A DNA stretch of 64,000 nucleotides. Source: Micromonospora sp. M71_S20 (lineage in GTDB: Bacteria; Actinomycetota; Actinomycetes; Mycobacteriales; Micromonosporaceae). Position 1 is the stretch's first letter. Every line of letters begins with the position of its first letter. Of this stretch, positions 10,501 to 19,107 are shown piece by piece. Below the pieces are notes generated by a model. The model was not told the origin of the DNA, searched no databases, and saw nothing but the letters and a program-made list of their open reading frames with translations. Position numbers and translations under genes: made by a program. Location: contig NZ_RCCV01000001.1 in the NCBI RefSeq assembly GCF_003664255.1, positions 1,178,001-1,242,000 of the forward strand, in the 5' to 3' direction.

Positions 10501-13500
10501 GCCGGTCGGTGTGCTTCGTGACCCGGTCGGCCGCGGTGTCGTAACTGAACTGCGCCGCGATCTTGCCGCTCGGCAGGGTCACCGTGGTCAGCTGGTCGGT
10601 GCCGGCGGCGTACCGGTGGTGCGCGGTGACCGCCGCCTGGCCCAGCGGGTGGGAGTAGACGGCCACCTCGTCGATGACGCCGGCGAAGTGCCGGCGGGCC
10701 GTCGTGCCCCACGCCGGCCAGGACGCCGGGCTGGTCGCGTACGCCGCGCCGAGCTGGTTGAAGGTGAGCAGCGAGTGCTCGACCGTCGTGCCGGCGCGCT
10801 CGGCCGTCTTGACGCCGTCGAGGTAGAGCGTCTGCACGCCGCCCATCGCCGACAGCACCGCGTGGTGCCAGCGCCCGTCGTTGACGGCGGCGGTCGAGGT
10901 CAGCGGCGCGATCGGAGGGCCGCCGAACTGGCCACGGAGCAGGCCGTCGGTGCCCACGTACAGCACCGGCACGCCCGTGGTGGAGGCGGCGCCGAGCGCC
11001 TTGTCCTGGTAGCCCAGCAGCGGGCCGCCACCGCCGGTGGTGCTGGCCTTGAACCACAGCTCGACCGCGGTGTCGCGGGCCTTCTTCACCGCGCCCTTGG
11101 GCAGGTCGACGACCGAGGAGGTGCCGTTGAAGGTGGCCGCGGTGTTGCCGGTGCCGGTCAGCGCGCCCGCCGTGCCGAGGGTCACGCCCGTGTGGACACC
11201 CGCGTCCTTGCCCAGGTTGACGGCGACCTCGCTGCCGGCGGCGGTGCCCTGCGGCTCGCCCAGGCGCCAGTACGACTCGGGCTTCGCGTCGAGCACGCCG
11301 GTGCGGTAGTTCGAGCCGGCCGCGTAGCCGTACCGGGTGCAGGCGTTGCCGGGGGCGCAGACCGAGGTGAGCAGGTCGCCGCCGTAGGTGTAGGTCCAGG
11401 TCGGCGCCACGCCGTTGACCGCGTCCGCGGCGACGCTCGTCACGTGCGCGCCGGTCCAGGTGAAGGTCAGCGACCGGCCGGCCGTGTTGGTCTGGCTGTT
11501 GGAGACCCGGGCCCGGGCCAGCTTGCCGTCGGTGGCGTTGTAGGTGAGCACGATCGACCGCAGGGCCGCGTCGGTGATCTTCGTGAGCCGGCCCGCGGCG
11601 GAGAACTGGTAGGTCGTCCTCGCCTTGTCGACCAGCGTCCAGAGAGTGCCGTTCCAGGTCAGCGAGGCGGTGCGGCCGGCCGGGGCGGCGAAGGTGCCGT
11701 CGGGGTTGCGGCCGAAGCGCACCTGCTGGCCGTCCGGGTAGGTGACCAGCACGTTGCCGGAGCCGTCCGCGTCGGGGACGACGCGCATGTCGTACCGGGT
11801 CGACCAGCCGGCGCCGAACGCGCCGTCGCGGCGCGGGTCGAGGCTGTTGTAGGTGCGGACCAGGTTCAGCTCGGGACCGACAGTGGTGACCGTCGCGTCC
11901 ATCGCGGTGGTGGACACGTTGCCGGTCTGGGCGTCGAACTCGCGGTCGCGCGCCGCCGTCGTCGCGCCCGCGATCCGCGAGGTGATCTCCGGCTGGGGCA
12001 CGACGGTGAGCAGCGTCGAGGTCGGCGACGGCACCTCGTTGCCGCCGTCCTTGACGATCACCCGCCACCGGTAGGTCCTGCTCCAGGACAGCCGGCCGGC
12101 CGGCACCGTCCAGGCGGTCCTGGCCTGGAAGCCGGAGTCGAAGCACCCGGTGGTGCCGCCGGACGCCGTCTGCTCGCACACCTCGAACTTGTAGGACAGC
12201 GACAGTCCCGGGGGCGCGTCAATGTCCAGCGCGCGGGCCCACAGCTGCGGGGCCAGGGTCTGTGCGGAGTAGCCGTTCGGCGGGTACAGCTCCTGCACGA
12301 CCGGTGGGATGTCGACGACCTCGAGCACCATCCGGGCGGGCGGCACCTGGTGGTCGGTGAAGACCGCGCCACCGGTACGCACCATCGTGAAGTCGAGGAA
12401 GTACCGCCCCGGCGGCAGCGCCTTGATGGTCGCGTCGAGGGTCACCGAGGCGCCCCGGGCCACCGGGACGGTCAGGTTGGCCGCGCGCTGCTGGCCGACC
12501 GCCGCGCCGGTCCGCGCGTTGTAGGCCCGGTAGGCCAGGTAGTAGTCGGCCACCGCCCACGCGCCGGCGCTGCGGTTGGTCACCGTCACGGCTACCCGGC
12601 CGTTCTGGTTCTGCAACACCGGTGGGTTCGGCACCGGCTTGGGAATCTGGTAGGAGGCGTTGTACGGGCTGTGCGTCACGTACAGCCTCGGCGGGTTGGC
12701 CGTCTGCGGGCCGGCGAACCGCTTGCCGCTGAGCGGATCGGTGGAGGCGCGCAGCGACAGGCCGTGGTTGGCCTGTTCCCCGTTGACCCACCGCTGCACC
12801 AGGTTGCCCCCGGCGCCGCCCAGGTCGAACGCCTCGGCCGCGGTCGGGCAGGCCGACGAGTCCTCGCCGAACGCGACGTAGCCGTGCGCGAACGACCTGG
12901 TGGCCAGCGCGGCGCCGACCGCCGGGCCGGGATAGGAGTAGCCGGTGCCGGCCGACCACGCGGCCGTCACCGGGTGCACGGTCACCTCCCGCGCCCGGCA
13001 GGAGTCGGCGTCGTAGTTGACCACCTGGAGCTGCGCTCCGTAGATGGTGTGGTGGCGCAGTCGCTCCACCAGGCCACCGAACTTCACGTACGAGGCGGCG
13101 TTGGCGCTGTCCACCGTGCCGACCCGCAGCTCGCTCGCGCCCGAGGCGGAGCTGCCGCCGTGCACGTACATGGCCGAGTCGGCGGCGCCGTCGGCGACCG
13201 GCAGTTCGACCGTCGGGTCCAGGCGGACCGGGTAGACCCGGGCCGGGTCGCGTAGCCAGCCGTCGTCCACGGACACCCGCAGGTGGGGCTTACCACCGAC
13301 GGTACGCAGCTGGTAGCTGACGGCCGTCGAGGTCACCGGGACGGGCGCGGCGTCGACCATGTGGCCGGGTGGGAAAACGGCCCGCACCGTGCCGGCCACG
13401 TCGGACAGCTCCACGGAGCCGTCGCGCACCGCCGCGGTGAGCCCTTCGAGGCCCAGCGGGAAGTCGTACACCCGGGGGGCCCTCGGGGAGCGCAGGACCA

Positions 13501-14311
13501 GCGTCTCCTTCAGCGCACCGGGGCGCGACTCCAGCTCCAGGTCCACGCCGGGCAGCACGCCACGGTAGGTGACCAGTGCGCCGTCGGCCTCTCCGGGAAC
13601 CGACGCGGCGCCGGCCAGCCCGTACGACACGGCCTGACCCCCGGAGAGGGCGAAGCGGGCCACGGCCGGCGCGTCGGCCCGGGGGGCGAGCCGGACCTGG
13701 ACCGCGTCCGCCGTGTTGCGCCAGCCCGAGGCGGCGTCGCCGGTCAGCCTCGGGTCGATCGGTGCCCAGCCGCCGGTGGCGGTGCGGTAGTTGACCGGCG
13801 CCGCGGAGAAGACGGTGGTCTGGGTGCCGTCGGCATTCGCGTAGGCCCGCCGGTACGCGTCGCGCTGCGGCGCGAGCTCCCGACTGGTGGCCGACTGGTA
13901 GCCGCGCGCCGGGGTGACCGGTGGCTGCTGCATGGTCGCCGTGTTCGCCGGGACACTCGGTCGCTGCGGCAGCGAGTGCTGCGGGTAGCGCGACCGCTGG
14001 GAGGCGGGAACCTTCCGGTTCGTCCGTGACCGCGTCGCCGCGACGGTCTCCGACTCGCCGTCCCACCGCTGTCGCGGCGCCGCGGCCGTGCCCTGCCCAC
14101 CACCGGTCCCGTCGGCCGGCACGTCAAGGCCCGCCTTCGGGGGGTCGATCGGCGGCGGCAGCTCCCCCACCCCGGTCACCGCGATGACCAGGGCCATCGC
14201 CCCCGCCAGCGCCGGGACCAGCCTGCGACGCAGCGGCGGTCGCGCGTGCCACAGGCCGGGGAGCAGGTCGACGGCCCGATCCCCGGACGTGCTCATGTTG
14301 CCGTCGCGCAT
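4541..14311 (-). CDS. Giant RHS/YD-repeat polymorphic toxin with LamG, Hint domain and novel C-terminal tip
   Basis: 3,256 residues. The ATG at 14309-14311 is chosen because GGAGG lies 6 bases upstream; ATG 14294-14296 is an alternative. Order: basic N-terminus with one hydrophobic segment (~25-50); DNRLRE-like region (~370-525); FN3-like stretch (~670-760); RHS entry region (~790-1000); LamG-type domain (~1005-1190; ESYWRLGE, VELWFKAS); long YD-repeat array (~1240-2600; many GxxxYxYDxxGR units); RHS core end RWYEPGTGGFVSRD (~2645) and PLAHIDPDGHW (~2680); amphipathic repeats of the AWSGVKRVAS type (~2690-2880); Hint autoprotease (~3014-3164) with Cys in SCATGNSF, EGHPFW and terminal LLVHN. 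The last 92 residues are the presumed toxin. They contain CPVH and CNC, possibly a metal site, then a charged helix, and match no toxin family I know. Known RHS proteins use the repeat shell to encapsulate and deliver the tip. Confidence 0.9.
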   Translation of the reverse strand: MRDGNMSTSGDRAVDLLPGLWHARPPLRRRLVPALAGAMALVIAVTGVGELPPPIDPPKAGLDVPADGTGGGQGTAAAPRQRWDGESETVAATRSRTNRKVPASQRSRYPQHSLPQRPSVPANTATMQQPPVTPARGYQSATSRELAPQRDAYRRAYANADGTQTTVFSAAPVNYRTATGGWAPIDPRLTGDAASGWRNTADAVQVRLAPRADAPAVARFALSGGQAVSYGLAGAASVPGEADGALVTYRGVLPGVDLELESRPGALKETLVLRSPRAPRVYDFPLGLEGLTAAVRDGSVELSDVAGTVRAVFPPGHMVDAAPVPVTSTAVSYQLRTVGGKPHLRVSVDDGWLRDPARVYPVRLDPTVELPVADGAADSAMYVHGGSSASGASELRVGTVDSANAASYVKFGGLVERLRHHTIYGAQLQVVNYDADSCRAREVTVHPVTAAWSAGTGYSYPGPAVGAALATRSFAHGYVAFGEDSSACPTAAEAFDLGGAGGNLVQRWVNGEQANHGLSLRASTDPLSGKRFAGPQTANPPRLYVTHSPYNASYQIPKPVPNPPVLQNQNGRVAVTVTNRSAGAWAVADYYLAYRAYNARTGAAVGQQRAANLTVPVARGASVTLDATIKALPPGRYFLDFTMVRTGGAVFTDHQVPPARMVLEVVDIPPVVQELYPPNGYSAQTLAPQLWARALDIDAPPGLSLSYKFEVCEQTASGGTTGCFDSGFQARTAWTVPAGRLSWSRTYRWRVIVKDGGNEVPSPTSTLLTVVPQPEITSRIAGATTAARDREFDAQTGNVSTTAMDATVTTVGPELNLVRTYNSLDPRRDGAFGAGWSTRYDMRVVPDADGSGNVLVTYPDGQQVRFGRNPDGTFAAPAGRTASLTWNGTLWTLVDKARTTYQFSAAGRLTKITDAALRSIVLTYNATDGKLARARVSNSQTNTAGRSLTFTWTGAHVTSVAADAVNGVAPTWTYTYGGDLLTSVCAPGNACTRYGYAAGSNYRTGVLDAKPESYWRLGEPQGTAAGSEVAVNLGKDAGVHTGVTLGTAGALTGTGNTAATFNGTSSVVDLPKGAVKKARDTAVELWFKASTTGGGGPLLGYQDKALGAASTTGVPVLYVGTDGLLRGQFGGPPIAPLTSTAAVNDGRWHHAVLSAMGGVQTLYLDGVKTAERAGTTVEHSLLTFNQLGAAYATSPASWPAWGTTARRHFAGVIDEVAVYSHPLGQAAVTAHHRYAAGTDQLTTVTLPSGKIAAQFSYDTAADRVTKHTDRHGGMWTIGAPLVYGGDTDLRRSVQVLDPANRPHLFEYDALSGQLLRSGTPLGLEIREEDRPGSPTPPPPPPPTEVCSTPDPGDPSFCTVIPGDAGGPVFVRHPLEGMAIRTFEYDDRGNQTVVTNENGDAVRMGHDQRGNVTSKRTCRTNGVCHTAYTTYPATVTDPFDPRNDLPTESRDGRSASATDNTYRTSYAYTPFGELATQVNPDGGTVRHTYTTGGEAAYGGGTVPAGLLLTTTDARGKITRYAYYQNGDLYRVTQPSGLATTHTYDALGRLLTTTEISDSYPAGVVTSHSYDALSRPVSITEPATTDAVTGQAHQKRSTTSYDVDGNVTRVEVDDVRGDDPTRVSTWEYDQSNRPIKTTDAEGNETVKNYDRFGNETTVVDANGNRYDYAYTARNALAEVRLRAYAGDEGPTTGDYLVLHTYTYDHAGRMASDTDAMGRRLEYQYYGDDQLHRLVLKNFRNADGSKRDYVVEENTYDGAGNRTRQASANGTSVTQQTYTPAGTVASVVVNPGAAALTTSYAYDTMGNVTRMTRTGRPSNVPWTLSTAGEQVDFAYDDSGNPIRQTVVAGTVSRVTTSVYDQRGLLTAATDPLGRTIRYQHDELGRQVRVVAPAVAAEENGTAPSTVTPTTVTGYNTFDETVHTADARGNVSRFTYNRLGRQVGSTAPTYAPPAGISSLQPTTTARYDAAGNVLETADARGNATRYQYDQLGRLVSRDAPAGTADRAVTRYTYTRTGQLLSVTSPTGSRTEATYDDLDRQVTATVLERYPTARTLTTQYRYDDRGNVTSVVSPSGATTANTYDVFDQLTRVVDPAGVATSYGYDFAGRQVRVSDGLGRTERIDYDLFGLITAESDVAPDGSILRTQTYGYDAAGNLTSAVSPGGVTTTYEYDTLGRLARQVEPVTASSSITTSFGYDVAGNPTRYTDGRGNRTISTYNSWGLLESQIEPVTTAHPNAADRTWTVAYDVAAQPTRLTAPGGVTRIRSYDSAGRLTGETGSGAGTPERALGYDLAGRLIRAAAPVGTDTFGYDDRGNLLSATGRAGAASFRYDADGLLTSQTDASGTATYTYTKRRLTAARDGITGVTQSYSYDAAGQPTRIDYGSGRIRTFAYDNLARVSSDVTRNAAGQSVSSVNYTYDADDKLIGKTTAGTAGAGKHTYAYDLAGRLISWTGPQGTVAYAWDASGNRIRAGAKTASYDERNRLLSDSDYTYTYTARGTLASRTSSGLTEKYTFDAFDRLTNAGSVTYTYDALNRVAARGTSSFGYAGLADDVVTDGASRFSRGPAGEVLAVGEGNEQLLALTDGHGDVVAGIEPMDTALTELTDSKAYDPFGKVVATEGDTGDLGFQGDWTDPTTGQVDMGARWYEPGTGGFVSRDTVNYRTGDSILANRYTYAAGDPLAHIDPDGHWPSCSWCKSVVNSVKKTASSAWSGAKRVAANAWSGVKRVASHAWSGLRAGASYAWAGVKRAASWVGSAIRKAASAISSGARWLYDKARTAVSWVGNQIRSAATWVAGKVSRAYQGVSGAVSAGMTWARQKAEQARRVIHEMKRRVTETARRAIEYAVRHNPVQAVAAALKPVVSTIKTVVSAAAHIPAAVVAGVRDVVADTVRGAKVLYQAAVQAVGTVVEEVSKAAEAVVDFAQAAAPYVKDALSFAAEAVGITDLVDCVSKGDLEACAWTVATVAGFALGGVGGGAVRAARVARLAARNGDEIADVIRGGTRVPTARRADDAADVASCATGNSFTGDTLVRMADGSTKPISEVRVGEKVLSTDPTTGRTGAFAVTAVIVGEGRKELVEVEVDTDGPGGSASATVTATEGHPFWSPERNAWVEAGDLVAGEELRTSGGGTGTVLATRERTERERVYNLTVDSTHTFYVLAGGLDLLVHNTDAGCPVHGPSALPESTTGRKPSGRCNCDDAKLDDTFPELRNGTVQRRNEDMEELRRQLEGFRGKREAHAKAFDKVVEFIQQIDDWFPHGVG

Positions 14312-14548
14312 CGCCGACCTCCGTGGCGCACAGAAGTGTTCTTCCGCACCGCGGCTCGCGATGCCGCCAATGGATATCGTGGTGCGGCACCCCGGTTGGA
14401 CGTCGATACACAACTGTTATCCACAGTGGACGTTCAACCGCTGTCCGGTGGCCGGCTGAACGGATGCGGAAGCGCCGGCACGACGTGAGATGGCTGAGGA
14501 GTGACCCGGATCCTGTCGACGTTGCTGTCACTCACCCCGAAACGACAT

Positions 14549-14580
14549 CTGGGCACCCACCCGCGAGGGTGAATGCCCAG
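14549..14580 (-). terminator. Hairpin bordering the left att site
   Basis: CTGGGCA pairs with TGCCCAG and the inner CACCC with GGGTG. It sits 3 bp outside the left copy of the 41-bp repeat. Before the island inserted, it would have lain just past the 3' end of tRNA-Lys, so it is plausibly the tRNA's original terminator. Confidence 0.5.
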
Positions 14581-14583
14581 ATC

Positions 14584-14624
14584 ATTGCTGGTGCGCCGCC
14601 AGGGACTCGAACCCCGAACCCGCG
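14584..14624. repeat. Left att site: 41-bp copy of the tRNA-Lys 3' end
   Basis: Identical over 41 bases to 24316-24356; the flanking bases differ on both sides. It contains the T-arm, the acceptor 3' strand and the CCA of tRNA-Lys plus five trailing bases, but no anticodon arm, so it is a tRNA fragment. This is the usual signature of site-specific integration at a tRNA 3' end. Confidence 0.85.
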
Positions 14625-14730
14625 AGGTCCAGCAGGGCGGTCGGGCACCGCCCGGCATGCCTGAGGGTTTGGTTGCGGGTCGACCCCACAGGTCGATGCA
14701 GGTGGCGTAGGCAGGCCGGCCGGCCGTCGG

Positions 14731-17700
14731 TCAACAGGGCGATCCGGCACCGACCGGGTCGAGCTCCTCCCGGTCGACCTCGGTCGCCCCGCCGTGTGCC
14801 CGGCACACCTGTTCGTGCCAACTGAGGGGATCGGCGCTGACGCGTCCCCACCCGGCATTCTCGTAGGACACGAGCAGCTCCCCGCCCTTCGGGGAGAGCT
14901 GCTCGGCGGAACCCGCCACCGGCAGGACGACCTGTGCCGCTCCCTTGCCACGTAGCCTGTCCATGAACGTCGCGGGCTCGGTGCGCTGCACCACGAGGCC
15001 CGCCCCGGTGGACAGCGCGATGCGGCCCGGCATCGCCAACCAGTGCGGCTTGGTCCCGTTCACCTCGAAGCGTTGGGCCTCTCGGCCGCCGTCCGTGCTC
15101 TGCAGAAGTAGCGGGCCCTCGCTGTAGGTGATCGCCAGGCGGCTCCCGTCCGGGTGCAGGGCCAGGCCGTAGGCCGACCGCCCCCGATCGTCGGCGAGCG
15201 GCTGCCAGGCGCCTTCTCGGCGGCCGGTGGCGAGGCTCCAGGTCTCGATGACGTTGTCCGGTCCCGTCAGGACGAACAACACCGGCCGCGTCGGATGGGG
15301 CACCGTGAGGACCCGACTGTCCGCGATGCGGAACGGCGCACCGCGTGGCGTCCCGGTGCGGGCATCCCACACCGAGGTCGTTCCATTGCAGACGACCACC
15401 AGTGTCGCCCCGGAGTACGCCCAGCTCAGTGAGGGTAGGTGACCGGACAGCGCGGTCCTGGCGGCGCATTGCGGCACGGCGATCGTCGCCAGTCGCCGCA
15501 TCGTCCGGGTCTCCCACAGCGTGAGCGAGCCAGGTGCGGTCCCTGGGGTGGCCACCAGGGTGCCGTCGCCGTTGAAGGCGAGTGAGTTGTGCAACTCCCA
15601 ACCGGTGGTCCAGCCCGGCGTCACCCGCTCGGTGCTCGCTGCCCGTCGCCGGCCGGTGCCTCTGTCCCACGCGCTCAGCGACCCGTCCTGTCCCTGCACC
15701 ACGACGAACGTGTCCGTCGGGTCGTACGCCGCAGCCCGGGCGGCGGCCAGCGCGAAGTCGACAGAGTCGACCGCGGGAAGCTCCAGCACCGCGATCCCGC
15801 CGGGACCGTTCACGGTCAACACGCCGCTGCCATCCGGGGTGGCTTGCAGCCGGAGCAGGGAGTCGGGCCCGTCAAAGTAGCTGGAGGGTGCGGGGAACGA
15901 GGCGACCTGACGGCGGGCGCGATGATCCCAGATCTCGACAGCCTCGTCCAGTAGGCGCAAGCGGTAGCCGTCCTCCTCGAACGGCCCGTTCTCGAGAAGG
16001 GCGGTGAAGCCTCGGGCCAGATCCACCGCGGCGTAGGCGCAGTGGCCCCGGTCCGCCGATCGCGGTACGTCGGCGAGCAAGGGCCGCTCACGGCTCGTCT
16101 CGAGGTTCAGCAGCAGATAGTCCACCCGTTGGACCGCGCCACCGAGCCCCTTGCGCGGACGGCACAGCACGAGCTCGGGTCGGTCCGGAAGGGAGCCGAC
16201 GACCTGGGTGCCGGCTGCCATCGGAACCACCGGCCCTCGGGACGGCCGGAACAGTCCGTGACGGATGCTGTTCTTGTCGTCGTACGTGACGACGCCGAGG
16301 CGGCCGTCCGGACCGAGGCGGAGCGACGCACCGTGCCGAGACTGTGGCTTCACCGGCAGGCGGGACCGCTCGCCCCGGTCGGCGCCGGTGGCAGTGTCGA
16401 TCACCCCGGCGATGTCGCCCACGACGTATCCCAGGCTGGTGCCGGTGTGGTCGAGGGCGAGCTGAACCGGTCGGTCGGTGAAGAAATCCGCCACCGGCCG
16501 GGCCAGCGGACGCCGGGCCACCGGCTTCCCGTTGGTCGCGTCCCACAAGGTCAGGACGTCGCCGGTCAGGGTCGCGACGGTGCGCCCGTCGCCGCTGATG
16601 GCAGCGGCCTTGGCCCTCGTGGGCAGGACGACGGCCCGGGGCGGATGGCCGGGGGTCAGGGTGTCCAGCCGCCACACCTCGACTCCGCCCCCGCCGCCGT
16701 CATAGGCCAGTTGGGCCTCCTGGTTGGCGCTGGTGGTGAGCATCTCGTGGCCGGAACGCCAGCTTCGCGCAGCCGGCGACACCGACCGTACGTACCGGTA
16801 GCTGCGGTAGGCCTCCGCCAGAGCTTGCCGGGTCCTGGGTGTGTCCGCCCGGGTGAACGCGTCAGCCGCCACCAGCGCGCCGGTACGCCCGTCCCGGGTG
16901 TACGACGCGCGTTCCAGAAGGCCGTGGGCCGCCGCGACGGCAGCCTGCTGCTTGCTCGTCCGGTCCCGCCACCACCACAGGCCGGTGGAGGCGACCACGC
17001 CGGACAGCAGCACCAGGACGACCGTGAGAACCGCGGCGGTCACCATCCGGGCGGTGCGGCGTAGGCGGCTGCTCGCCGAGACGAACTCCCGCTCCGGCAC
17101 GCTCAGGTCGTCCTGATGCACGTTCATCAGCGCCTCGGCCCGGCGTAGCTCACTGCCTTCGAGCAACGCGGGTCGGTCGTCGGCGCCGCCGGCCCAGGCG
17201 AGGACCCGGTGGCGCACGTCGCTGCGCCACCGGAGCAGCTCCCGCGATTCGGACAGCCACCCGGCCAGGCGGGGCCACTGGGCCATCAGGGCGTCGTGGG
17301 TGAATTCCACTGTCTCGTTGCCGTCCACCGCGACGCGTAACACCAGCATCCGGGTGGTGGCCAGCACCTGGGCCAGCTCCCACTGGGTCGCGTCCAGCTC
17401 GTCCCGGTGGGCGATGCGGCGGGCGTGTCCACCGTCCTCGAGCGGCAGGGCCAGGTGCAGAGCGAGACGTCTCGTCTGCTCGCGCTCCTGCGGACCGAGG
17501 TCACGGCTCCACACCTCGTCCAGGTGCTGGGCGATCGGGCCAGCGCCCTGCTGACTCTGCTGGTATGCCTCGTGGGTGAGCAGTCCGTCGGCGGTCTGCC
17601 GTTCCCACAGGTACGTCAGGGTGGCCTGGAGTACCGGAAGACAGTACGGCTGGTCGCGAAGATCGGCGATGATCCGCTCCCCCAGTGCCGGCTCGTATCG

Positions 17701-19107
17701 CACCGTCCCGGCGGCGCGCACCGGCTCGGTCACGACCCGGTGCAGTTCCTCGGTGTCCATGGGGGGCACGTCGATGACAGTGGTCGTCACACGGGTGAGC
17801 CCTTCCACGGCAGCGGAGCTGTCACCGTCCGAGGACGTGCCGGTGAAGTCGGCCAGCACATCGGTGCGAGAGGCGATGACCAGCCGGACGTCCGGCGGTC
17901 GCTGGGACGCGCCGACCTCGGCCAGCCGCACCAGCATGGCGAGAAAGCGCCGGGCGATGGTCGGCTCCGCCGCCGCCAACTCCTCGAACTGGTCGACGAT
18001 GAGGACCAGGCAGCGGTACTGGAGTCGGTCGAGCAGCCCGTGGACGTAATCCTCGGGCGGCGCGTCCCTGAGGAGCGCGGCGACTTTTCCCTCCGCCTCC
18101 AGCGCTTCCGCCGGCTCCCGTTGGGGGGCGACCAGTCGCTCCATCGCCGACGCGAGCGCCAGCCATGGATCGCTGCGGGCCGCCGGGCGAACCACGACCG
18201 GAAGATACCCGTCCCGCCTGCGTAGGGAGGGCAGGATGCCCGCGTGCAGCAGTGACGTCTTGCCGGCTCCGGACGCGCCGCTCACTATGCAGACGCGACC
18301 GGCCACGATGGCCGCAACGGTCCGGTCGATCAAGCGTTCGCGTCCGTGGAAGTTGCCGGCATCGGATTCATCGAACGGTGTGAGCATCCGGAACGGACAG
18401 GCGGCGCGAACCCGGTCGGCCAGAAGTGGCCATGCGGTGAGCACCGTGTCAGCAGGCAGAGCGAATCCCTCGACCGCCACACCCCGATGTCGCCGTACCG
18501 CGCGCACCAGGCCCACAACCTGGCCACGGTGGCGGTCCCAGAGCGGCGTGCCGCTGAACCCAGGCTCCACCCGCGGCGCGTCCGCGGTGGCGTCGGGTGC
18601 GAGTTGTAGCCAGCCGTGCCGGACGACACCCCGAATCTCGCCGACGACCCAGGTGCCGATGCCTACCGTGTCCCGCGCGGAGCTGCCGTAGGCCACGAAT
18701 CCGTGGCCAATGACCCCGGCCGAGCGAGCCAACGGTGTGGGATGGGCGCCCTCGGGCAGGGCGCCGTACAGTCGCAGTCCCGCCACGTCGCCTGATTCGT
18801 CTTCGGCGATCGGCTGCCAGATCTCGACCCGAGCGGTGAGAATACGGTCCTTGGCAAGGAGCGGGAACTCCAGGAGAACCGGGGCGTCAGGCACCGAGGC
18901 CGACGCCTCGGGAAACCGTTCCGGCAGCCCCAATGCTCGAGCTACGACATGAGCGCACGTCACCACCTCGCGGGGACCGACCAGCAGACCGAGTCCTACG
19001 CCGTTCCTGTCCGCGTCGAGGATACGGACGATCGACGCACGCAGCGGATACGCGGAAACACCGTCGAGCGTGGGCAGGCGATCTTGCTCTGATGGGGACC
19101 GGCTCAC
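14731..19107 (-). CDS. Trypsin-like protease / STAND NTPase / TM / WD40-like propeller conflict protein
   Basis: 1,458 residues from a GTG at 19105-19107 that overlaps the TGA of the upstream Trypco1 gene (GTGA), so the two are probably translationally coupled. Residues 1-230 are a trypsin-like domain with a complete triad: His53 in TCAHVV, Asp107 in SGDVAGL, Ser185 in PGFSGTPLW. At ~245-260 FDESDAGNFHGRE introduces a STAND-type NTPase, with Walker A GASGAGKTS at 277-285 and Walker B LIVDQFEEL ending at 377. A helical region runs to ~685, then one membrane segment (~688-713) ending LWWWRD. The remaining ~740 residues are a WD40-like propeller. In this class the propeller is thought to sense a ligand, the NTPase to act as a switch and the protease to be the effector. 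The membrane segment would place NTPase and propeller on opposite faces. Confidence 0.9.
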   Translation of the reverse strand: MSRSPSEQDRLPTLDGVSAYPLRASIVRILDADRNGVGLGLLVGPREVVTCAHVVARALGLPERFPEASASVPDAPVLLEFPLLAKDRILTARVEIWQPIAEDESGDVAGLRLYGALPEGAHPTPLARSAGVIGHGFVAYGSSARDTVGIGTWVVGEIRGVVRHGWLQLAPDATADAPRVEPGFSGTPLWDRHRGQVVGLVRAVRRHRGVAVEGFALPADTVLTAWPLLADRVRAACPFRMLTPFDESDAGNFHGRERLIDRTVAAIVAGRVCIVSGASGAGKTSLLHAGILPSLRRRDGYLPVVVRPAARSDPWLALASAMERLVAPQREPAEALEAEGKVAALLRDAPPEDYVHGLLDRLQYRCLVLIVDQFEELAAAEPTIARRFLAMLVRLAEVGASQRPPDVRLVIASRTDVLADFTGTSSDGDSSAAVEGLTRVTTTVIDVPPMDTEELHRVVTEPVRAAGTVRYEPALGERIIADLRDQPYCLPVLQATLTYLWERQTADGLLTHEAYQQSQQGAGPIAQHLDEVWSRDLGPQEREQTRRLALHLALPLEDGGHARRIAHRDELDATQWELAQVLATTRMLVLRVAVDGNETVEFTHDALMAQWPRLAGWLSESRELLRWRSDVRHRVLAWAGGADDRPALLEGSELRRAEALMNVHQDDLSVPEREFVSASSRLRRTARMVTAAVLTVVLVLLSGVVASTGLWWWRDRTSKQQAAVAAAHGLLERASYTRDGRTGALVAADAFTRADTPRTRQALAEAYRSYRYVRSVSPAARSWRSGHEMLTTSANQEAQLAYDGGGGGVEVWRLDTLTPGHPPRAVVLPTRAKAAAISGDGRTVATLTGDVLTLWDATNGKPVARRPLARPVADFFTDRPVQLALDHTGTSLGYVVGDIAGVIDTATGADRGERSRLPVKPQSRHGASLRLGPDGRLGVVTYDDKNSIRHGLFRPSRGPVVPMAAGTQVVGSLPDRPELVLCRPRKGLGGAVQRVDYLLLNLETSRERPLLADVPRSADRGHCAYAAVDLARGFTALLENGPFEEDGYRLRLLDEAVEIWDHRARRQVASFPAPSSYFDGPDSLLRLQATPDGSGVLTVNGPGGIAVLELPAVDSVDFALAAARAAAYDPTDTFVVVQGQDGSLSAWDRGTGRRRAASTERVTPGWTTGWELHNSLAFNGDGTLVATPGTAPGSLTLWETRTMRRLATIAVPQCAARTALSGHLPSLSWAYSGATLVVVCNGTTSVWDARTGTPRGAPFRIADSRVLTVPHPTRPVLFVLTGPDNVIETWSLATGRREGAWQPLADDRGRSAYGLALHPDGSRLAITYSEGPLLLQSTDGGREAQRFEVNGTKPHWLAMPGRIALSTGAGLVVQRTEPATFMDRLRGKGAAQVVLPVAGSAEQLSPKGGELLVSYENAGWGRVSADPLSWHEQVCRAHGGATEVDREELDPVGAGSPC

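Noticed and set aside
4442..13255. Very long open frame on the plus strand opposite the RHS gene
   Set aside because: Low-complexity Val/Gly/Arg/His-rich translation with no domains; an antisense shadow of a GC-rich coding strand.
14584..14624. A second tRNA-Lys gene
   Set aside because: Only the 3' end is present; the sequence diverges before the anticodon arm, so it is an att fragment.
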